A stretch of 64,000 nt of DNA, from the NCBI GenBank assembly GCA_002345545.1, contig DDVW01000040.1:17930-81929 (forward strand). Reading direction: 5' to 3'. Below, in pieces: positions 58,739 through 64,000 of this stretch. Source of the stretch: Stenotrophomonas sp. UBA2302. Lineage in GTDB: Bacteria; Pseudomonadota; Gammaproteobacteria; Xanthomonadales; Xanthomonadaceae. The notes below the pieces were generated by a model. The model had not been told where the DNA came from, searched no databases, and was given only the letters and a program-made list of their open reading frames with translations. Positions within the stretch are counted from its first letter, which is position 1, and every line of letters starts with the position of its first letter. The translations under genes and the position numbers were made by a program.

Positions 58739-59461
58739 TCAGCCCGGAATGAACGGGAACACCAGTTTCAGCAGGCCTTTCAGGCCACCTTCGGCGGTGT
58801 TGGCGATAGCCTTGGCGCCGAGGCTGTTCAGCGCGCGGCGGGCATCGGTCCAGCGCAGCTGGGTGATGTCCTTTTTCAGCAGTTCGGCCACTTCCTCCGA
58901 GGCCGGGGCCAGCTTCTTCAGCGCCGCCAGCGTGGCCTGCGCATCGGGTTGCAGGTAGTTCCAGCGTTCGGCGATCTGCACCAGCGTGTCGAAGCGCACC
59001 GCCACTACTTCGCGGTTGCGCTCGTACACGGGAATGGCGCCGACCTCGAGGATGGCCTGCTCGAAGCGCTGGGCATCGTCGGGGTGCTCGATGCGGATGG
59101 CCAGGAAGCCTTCCTTGCGGCTGCGCTCGGTGACGTGCTTTGCCCCCGCGCGCAGGTTGGTCTCGGTCAGCACCGCCGCGACGATGCGTTGCAACGCGGC
59201 CTCGCCTTCCTCCGGCACCAGTGCCCGCCAGCGGGCGTAGCCGTCGCGGCGCAGCCCTTTCACCTTGGCCGGGGTGACCCGCAGCCGCAGCGCCACGGCG
59301 GCGTTGGAGTCGCTGCGGGCGATCGCCCCATCGCGCTCGAGCAGGATGAAGATCAGCAGTTCCAGATCGCGCTTGGTCAGTGACTGGAAACCCTGCAGCA
59401 GGGTCAGCCGCAGGAATTCATTGCCGAAAGCGGCCGGGTCGCTCAGTTCGATCGTATGCAT
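58739..59461 (-). CDS. protein of unknown function with winged-helix-like N-terminus
   Basis: I do not recognise this 240-residue protein. Residues 28-78 look like a winged helix (LTKRDLELLIFILLERDG, then AAVALRLRVTPAKVKGLRR). The middle is helical. The last 15 residues (GLKGLLKLVFPFIPG) are a short amphipathic, hydrophobic helix that could touch membrane or a partner. There is no signal peptide. It has its own small gaps on each side and codon use like its neighbours. A regulatory role is possible but unsupported. Confidence 0.7.
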   Translation of the reverse strand: MHTIELSDPAAFGNEFLRLTLLQGFQSLTKRDLELLIFILLERDGAIARSDSNAAVALRLRVTPAKVKGLRRDGYARWRALVPEEGEAALQRIVAAVLTETNLRAGAKHVTERSRKEGFLAIRIEHPDDAQRFEQAILEVGAIPVYERNREVVAVRFDTLVQIAERWNYLQPDAQATLAALKKLAPASEEVAELLKKDITQLRWTDARRALNSLGAKAIANTAEGGLKGLLKLVFPFIPG

Positions 59462-59524
59462 CGGTTCTCTCCCATGGCGTGCAGCATGCCCGATCAGCGT
59501 TGCGCCAGCTGAGACGCGCCGGGC

Positions 59525-60439
59525 TCAGGGCGAGGTGGGCCGCTGGCCGTATTCGCGCCCGGGCCGGTCGGCCTGGAAGGTCTCCACCGCGCCCCGGTCC
59601 TGCAGCGTCACGAACACCTGGCGGCCATCGGCGCCACCGAACGCCAGGTTGCTGGGCTTGCGGCCCTTGAGCGGGATCTCGCGCAGCAGCGTGCCCTCGG
59701 GCGAAACCACCGCCACCACCCCGGCGTCGTAGCGGGCGATGTACAGGTTGCCGTCGGCGTCGCAGCGCATGCCGTCCATGCCGTGCTCGTCGAAGCGGAT
59801 CAGCAGGCGCTTGTTGGAAATCGCGCCGGCCGCATCCAGGTCGTAGACCCAGACATTGCGCTGCACGCTTTCATTGACATACAGGCGGCGGCCGTCGGGG
59901 CTGACCTCGATGCCGTTGGTGGTGCCCATGCCGGCTTCGAGCAGGTGCACGCCGCCGTCGCGGTCGATCCGCCACAACTGGCCGTCATCGACGTTGGCCC
60001 AGTTGGGATCGCTGGCATAGAGCGTGCCGTCCGGGGCCAGCGCGATGTCGTTGGGCTGGTGCGCGTCTGGCAGGTGGGCGAACACACTTACCGCCCGGGT
60101 GGCCGGATCGACTTTGAGGATGTTGTGGCGCGGGTAGTCGGCGACAAACATCGCCCCGTCGGCGCCGAAACGGATGCCGTTGCCGATGCTGCCGTCGGGC
60201 AGTTCCACGAACAGTGCGGCGTTGCCCTGTTCATCGACCCGGCCGATGGTGCCGTCGCGGCCGAAATTGACCACGTACAGCGCACCATCCGGGCCGCTGG
60301 CCGGGCCTTCGATACCGGACGTGAACACGCCATCGGCTACATGGTCGCGGACCAGGAAGTCGGCGGAGGCGGTGGCACAGGCGCTCAGGCTGAAGGTAAG
60401 CAGCGCGATGGCGGGGCGGAACAGGGCGATGCGGGAAAT
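59525..60439 (-). CDS. SMP-30/gluconolactonase-like lipoprotein with apparent ATT start
   Basis: This predicted 304-residue beta-propeller protein has SMP-30/gluconolactonase/LRE repeats (SGIEGPASGPDGALYVVNFG, GNGIRFGADGAMFVADYPRH, GTTNGIEVSPDGRRLYVNES, GMDGMRCDADGNLYIARYD). The frame reads back through a lipoprotein signal (ISRIALFRPAIALLTFSLSAC) to an ATT at 60439 that has GAGGAGGA eight bases upstream. No ATG, GTG or TTG occurs in frame between the ATT and the rlmM overlap; the first conventional start (GTG, 60328) would delete the signal. Either ATT is used or the sequence has a base change there. The catalytic substrate is unknown. Confidence 0.72.
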   Translation of the reverse strand: MSRIALFRPAIALLTFSLSACATASADFLVRDHVADGVFTSGIEGPASGPDGALYVVNFGRDGTIGRVDEQGNAALFVELPDGSIGNGIRFGADGAMFVADYPRHNILKVDPATRAVSVFAHLPDAHQPNDIALAPDGTLYASDPNWANVDDGQLWRIDRDGGVHLLEAGMGTTNGIEVSPDGRRLYVNESVQRNVWVYDLDAAGAISNKRLLIRFDEHGMDGMRCDADGNLYIARYDAGVVAVVSPEGTLLREIPLKGRKPSNLAFGGADGRQVFVTLQDRGAVETFQADRPGREYGQRPTSP

Positions 60440-60540
60440 GGCGGCGTCCTCCTCAGTAGCAGGAGGGCGAGTGTGCCAGAGGCGTGCCGGGCTGCCGAAC
60501 GCGGTTACGCCGGCAACCGTGACGCCGGCGGCCGTGGCAA

Positions 60541-61593
60541 TCAGCGCCGCGGCGCGGGGGTGGCGAACACCGTGATCTCTTCGCGGTCGTGATACAGCTG
60601 CTTGGCGCGGATCGTCAGTGGCCGGCCGGCCTGGTCAGCGAACAGGTCCAGACACAGCCGGGTCTCGTCCCAGCGCTTTTTCATCGGCAGCTTGAGATTG
60701 AAGATGGCGTGCCTGCACCAGCCTTCGCGGAACCAGGTGGCCATGCGTTCGGCCACCTTGCGCGGCTGCTCGACCATGTCGCAGACCATCCAGTCCAGCG
60801 GGGTTTCCGGCTTCCAGTGGAAGCCGTCGGCGCGCAGGTGTTCGACCAGCCCGGTGTCGAGCACGTGCTGGCGCAGCGGGCCGTTGTCGATGCTGGTCAC
60901 GTGCAGGTGCTGGCGGGTCAGCACCCAGGTCCAGCCGCCCGGTGCGGCGCCCAGGTCGGCCGCGCGCATGCCGGGCTGGACCAGCGTTTCGCGCTCTTCC
61001 GGGGTGAGCAGGGTCAGCAGTGCCTCGTCCAGTTTCAGTGCCGAGCGCGAGGGTGCGTCGGGCAGCAGTTTCAGGCGCGGAATGCCCAGCGGCCATGGCG
61101 CGCTGTCGCGGGTATCGGCGACGGTGACAAACGCGTGGGTGCCATCGACGAAGACGATGTGCAGGCGTGGCAGCTTGCTGTTGTCCTTGTCGGTGAGCAG
61201 CCCGGCCTTGCGCAGCGCCGGGCGCAGCGCGTTGCCGAAGCTGCGCGCCAGTCCGGCCAGCGGCTTGCCGACGTCCGAATCGGGATGCTCCACCCACAGC
61301 TCGCCAAAGCGCGGCTGACCTTGCAGTGCGGCGATGATCGGGGTGATGCGGTCACTGGGGTCCAGCTGCGGCAGCTCGGCCAGTACCCGCAGCTTCTGCC
61401 GGGCGAAGATCAGCTCGCGCCAGGGCAGGCGCTCATCCAGCGCCTGCGCCTCGTCGGTGACGAACACCACGTAGCCGTCATTGCGGTTGGTGCGGGCGTA
61501 GCCGGCGATGCCGGCCAGTCCGGCGCGTTCGTTGAGTTCTCCGGCCAGTTCCGGTTCAAAGCCCTGACGGCAGTAGCACAGCAGGCCGGTCAT
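60541..61593 (-). CDS. rlmM: 23S rRNA (cytidine-2498-2'-O)-methyltransferase RlmM
   Basis: RlmM 2'-O-methylates C2498 of 23S rRNA. The 350-residue product has an N-terminal THUMP-like region (LCYCRQGFEPELAGEL) and a Rossmann methyltransferase with the SAM motif ADLGAAPGGWTWVL, a catalytic DWMVCDMVEQP (Asp) and LKLPMKKRW (Lys), and the C-terminal AKQLYHDREEITV. Full length by comparison with E. coli (366). It is followed by the SMP-30 lipoprotein gene. Confidence 0.95.
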   Translation of the reverse strand: MTGLLCYCRQGFEPELAGELNERAGLAGIAGYARTNRNDGYVVFVTDEAQALDERLPWRELIFARQKLRVLAELPQLDPSDRITPIIAALQGQPRFGELWVEHPDSDVGKPLAGLARSFGNALRPALRKAGLLTDKDNSKLPRLHIVFVDGTHAFVTVADTRDSAPWPLGIPRLKLLPDAPSRSALKLDEALLTLLTPEERETLVQPGMRAADLGAAPGGWTWVLTRQHLHVTSIDNGPLRQHVLDTGLVEHLRADGFHWKPETPLDWMVCDMVEQPRKVAERMATWFREGWCRHAIFNLKLPMKKRWDETRLCLDLFADQAGRPLTIRAKQLYHDREEITVFATPAPRR

Positions 61594-61666
61594 CGTGATT
61601 CCTTGGGGATGCGGGGGTGTTGGTTGCCGGCGTGCTGAAACGGTAGCGCCGGCAAGCGGGCGTGCG

Positions 61667-62227
61667 TCAGTAATGCGCGCCGTTGGTCAGGCCGTAGCGG
61701 TGCAGCACCGCGCGGGCGGCCTCGCGGTTCAGGCCCTGCACGACCTCGATGCCGCGCCTGTTCAACTCGCCCACCCAGTCGGCCGGCAGCGGGCCTTCGT
61801 CGAACGGGGTCAGCTCTTCGACATCGGCCGAGTTGGCGCCGATCAGCAGGCGGTCGATACCGGCCCACACCGTGGCGCCGTAGCACTGGCAGCACGGCTG
61901 CGAGGAGGTGGCCAAGGTGACCGGCGACAGCACCGCGTTCAGGCGCGGGGTCTGCAGGCGCTGCTGGGCCAGCATGTAGGCCATGTTCTCGGCATGGGCC
62001 AGCGAGGTGCTGTGCGGCACCACCCGGTTTACCGCAGCCGAAATGATGCGGTCATCCGGGCCGAACACCGCCGCGCCGAACGGGCCGCCGGTTTCCGCCT
62101 CCACGTTCAGGCGCGACAGCTCGATCGCCAGTGCGACCTTGGCTTCGTCGCCCGGATAGGCGCGCTGGCTGTCGATGGCTTCGTGGATCCAGGCGGGAAG
62201 GGTGAGATGGACTTGCGCGTACAGCAT
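61667..62227 (-). CDS. nucleoside deaminase (CMP/dCMP deaminase fold)
   Basis: This 186-residue cytidine/guanine-deaminase-fold protein has the zinc site HAE (LAHAENMAYM) and PCCQC (QPCCQCYGATVWAG). Its start shares the last base of the upstream lipoprotein gene's stop (TGATG), so translation is coupled. The substrate cannot be fixed: guanine, tRNA-like and other bases are all possible for this fold. It precedes rlmM by 73 bases on the same strand. Confidence 0.85.
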   Translation of the reverse strand: MLYAQVHLTLPAWIHEAIDSQRAYPGDEAKVALAIELSRLNVEAETGGPFGAAVFGPDDRIISAAVNRVVPHSTSLAHAENMAYMLAQQRLQTPRLNAVLSPVTLATSSQPCCQCYGATVWAGIDRLLIGANSADVEELTPFDEGPLPADWVGELNRRGIEVVQGLNREAARAVLHRYGLTNGAHY

Positions 62228-62610
62228 CAGTGTTCGGTTTCCGGGTTGGTCGTGAGCGGGCGGCGCAGTGCATCGGCCTGGGCCGGAGCGGCCCGGCACT
62301 GGCCCTGCAGGCAGCGGCAGCCCTGGATTTCGGTGAAGCCACATACGCCCATCATGCCCTGTGCCTGGCAGCGCGCCTGTACCCCGGCCGGATCGACCGG
62401 GCTGGCGACATTGACGCAGGCCGGGTACGCGCCGCAGCAGTTGCCGACGTTCTTGACCGTGCAATCGGCATCGCTGCGGCAACTGCGGTCGATCGCTACG
62501 GCTGCCGGTGTGGCGGCGGTGGCGGGTGGAAGTGACGAGGTGGGGGCCGGGGCGCTGCAGGCGCTGAGCGCCCACAGCAGCAGAATGAGCAGGACAGGCA
62601 GGCGGAGCAT
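62227..62610 (-). CDS. cysteine-rich lipoprotein of unknown function
   Basis: This 127-residue lipoprotein has a signal with lipobox LSAC (Cys18) and about ten further cysteines (RSCRSDADC, GNCCGAYPAC, ARC, GVC, GCRCLQGQC). These may form disulfides or bind metal. I do not recognise the family. It is coupled to the downstream deaminase by a one-base overlap, which is surprising for a periplasmic lipoprotein and a cytoplasmic enzyme. Confidence 0.72.
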   Translation of the reverse strand: MLRLPVLLILLLWALSACSAPAPTSSLPPATAATPAAVAIDRSCRSDADCTVKNVGNCCGAYPACVNVASPVDPAGVQARCQAQGMMGVCGFTEIQGCRCLQGQCRAAPAQADALRRPLTTNPETEH

Positions 62611-62621
62611 GGCGGTTTCCT

Positions 62622-62657
62622 GTTCGCGGACGGGGCCATGGTAGCCCCGTCGCGAAC
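62622..62657. terminator. terminator-like hairpin between glnS and the lipoprotein gene
   Basis: A 14-bp stem with one bulged G (62622-62636 with 62644-62657, loop CATGGTA). It lies 41 bases past the glnS stop and lacks a T-run, so its efficiency as a terminator is uncertain. Confidence 0.5.
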
Positions 62658-62698
62658 GCAGGCGACCGCCGCTCAGTGCGGCCGCCCGTCGATGACGG

Positions 62699-64000
62699 TC
62701 AGCCGGCGGTCCAGGTGTCGCGCAGGGTCACGCTGCGGTTGAACACCGGCTTGGCCGGCGTGTGATCGCGGCGATCGGCGACGAAGTAGCCGGTGCGCTC
62801 GAACTGGAACGACTGCTCCGATGCGGCGCTGGCGGCGGCCGGTTCGATGTAACCGGTGACGACGGTGCGCGATTCCGGGTTCAGATAATCGCGGTAGGTC
62901 TTGTCCTCGGATTCGTCATCCGGGTTTTCCACCGAGAACAGGCGGTCGTACAGGCGGATTTCCGCTTCCACTGCATGTTTTGCGCTGACCCAGTGGATGG
63001 TGCCCTTGACCTTGCGGTTGGCGCCTTCCATGCCCGGACGCGATTCCGGGTCCAGCCAGCCGCGCAGCTCGACCACGTTGCCGGCGGCGTCCTTGATGAC
63101 CTCGTCGACGCGGGCGATGCCGGCACCGCGCAGGCGCACTTCACCGCCCGGCACCAGCCGCTTGAAGCCCTTGGGCGGGACTTCGGCAAAGTCCTCGCGC
63201 TCGATCCACAGCTCGCGGCTGAACGGCATGTCGCGGCTGCCGAAGCTCTCGTCCTTGGGATGGTTGCTGAAGCTCAGGGCTTCGGTGTGGCCTTCGGGCA
63301 GGTTGGTCAGCACGAACTTCAGCGGGTCGATCACCGCCATGCGGCGCGGCGCGGCGCTGTCGAGCACCTCGCGCAGGGCGCCTTCCAGCACGCTGAAATC
63401 GATCACCGAATTCTGCTTGGAAATACCGCAGCGCTCGACGAACAGGCGCATCGCCGCCGGGCTGTAACCGCGGCGGCGCAGGCCCTGCAGGGTCGGCATG
63501 CGCGGGTCGTCCCAGCCGTCGACCAGCTTTTCCGACACCAGCGCGTTGAGCTTGCGCTTGCTCATCACCGTGTAGTTGATGTTCAGCCGCGAGAACTCGA
63601 TCTGGCGGGGCTTGGCGGCCTCGCGCGGCAGCCCGGCATCGACCAGCGGCTGGGTCAGCGCAGGGTCATGGGCCAGGTCGACGTTGTCCACGCACCAGTC
63701 GTACAGCGGGCGGTGATCCTCGAATTCCAGCGTGCACAGCGAATGGGTGATGCCCTCGACCGCATCGCCCAGCGCGTGGGCGTAGTCGTACATCGGGTAG
63801 ATCGGCCACTGGCTGCCGGTGTTCTGGTGCTCGACGTGCTTGATGCGGTAGATCGCCGGGTCACGCAGGTTGATGTTGCCGCTGGCCATGTCGATCTTGG
63901 CGCGCAGGGTGCGGGTGCCGTCGGGGAACTCGCCGGCGCGCATGCGCGCGAACAGGTCCAGGTTCTCCTCGACGCTGCGCTCGCGCCAGGGCGAGTTGCG
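62699..64000 (-). CDS. glnS: glutaminyl-tRNA synthetase, N-terminus outside window
   Basis: GlnRS charges tRNA-Gln. The window holds the middle and C-terminal part (about 433 residues), read leftward from beyond the right edge. Visible are [19 protein letters not shown], the [23 protein letters not shown] segment, the KMSKS-like VMSKRKL, and the anticodon-binding beta-barrel region. The HIGH-like nucleotide motif lies outside. The right edge of the window cuts the gene, so its start is not seen. Confidence 0.95.
   Translation of the reverse strand, partial: RNSPWRERSVEENLDLFARMRAGEFPDGTRTLRAKIDMASGNINLRDPAIYRIKHVEHQNTGSQWPIYPMYDYAHALGDAVEGITHSLCTLEFEDHRPLYDWCVDNVDLAHDPALTQPLVDAGLPREAAKPRQIEFSRLNINYTVMSKRKLNALVSEKLVDGWDDPRMPTLQGLRRRGYSPAAMRLFVERCGISKQNSVIDFSVLEGALREVLDSAAPRRMAVIDPLKFVLTNLPEGHTEALSFSNHPKDESFGSRDMPFSRELWIEREDFAEVPPKGFKRLVPGGEVRLRGAGIARVDEVIKDAAGNVVELRGWLDPESRPGMEGANRKVKGTIHWVSAKHAVEAEIRLYDRLFSVENPDDESEDKTYRDYLNPESRTVVTGYIEPAAASAASEQSFQFERTGYFVADRRDHTPAKPVFNRSVTLRDTWTAG

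Overview
This is a gene-dense, high-GC chromosomal segment of about 58 protein genes. It comes from a gammaproteobacterium of the order Xanthomonadales, most likely Stenotrophomonas, Xanthomonas or Pseudoxanthomonas. The evidence is the style of the FtsZ, LptD, DciA/M23/SecA and AhcY proteins, the murC-fts-lpxC-dciA-M23-secA order and the very strong GC bias at third codon positions. Nearly everything is core metabolism and cell biology. I see no tRNA, rRNA, insertion sequence, prophage or CRISPR array.

Layout. Positions 1-10410 hold the end of the division and cell wall cluster (murC fragment, ftsQ, ftsA, ftsZ, lpxC), then dciA, an M23 peptidase and secA. Positions 10472-16812 hold a Nudix/ThiE fusion, a DUF4124 protein, metF, a DUF3228 protein, two small genes (an unknown and a TfoX-N protein), and ahcY with an S-adenosylhomocysteine riboswitch in its leader. 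Positions 16813-29117 hold an S9 peptidase, ppc, a membrane Ser/Thr kinase with a repeat region, a thioesterase, metK, a DUF457-type membrane protein and a nitroreductase. Positions 29306-33868 hold dusB, a ribokinase, a concentrative nucleoside transporter and an aldo/keto reductase. Positions 34015-37570 are a Fur-controlled heme/iron uptake unit (hemP, TonB-dependent receptor, DUF6607 protein). Positions 37624-43776 hold a DMT protein, a two-component system, dgkA, a TerC protein and a LemA-TPM-TPM operon. Positions 43814-46004 are lgt-thyA-folA. Positions 46067-53093 (minus strand) are the classic lptD-surA-pdxA-rsmA-apaG-apaH operon. Positions 53182-64000 hold an HDAC-like gene, a cobalamin adenosyltransferase with a BtuM-like transporter, two UbiH-family hydroxylases, two EF-hand proteins, an unknown protein, an SMP-30 lipoprotein with an apparent ATT start, rlmM, a deaminase, a Cys-rich lipoprotein and the 3' part of glnS.

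How the genes work together. The methionine/SAM cycle is represented at three separated loci (metF, ahcY, metK), with visible regulatory DNA at metF and ahcY. Outer membrane biogenesis is represented by lpxC, surA, lptD, lgt and secA. Folate and one-carbon flow is represented by metF, thyA and folA.

I found no clear new multi-gene system. The most interesting leads are regulatory or small-scale: the metF operator, the BtuM-like/adenosyltransferase pair, the ATT start, the nitroreductase operator, the heme-linked DUF6607 gene, and a palindrome plus AT-rich island downstream of lpxC. Names are from recognition of the protein sequences; no database search was possible.
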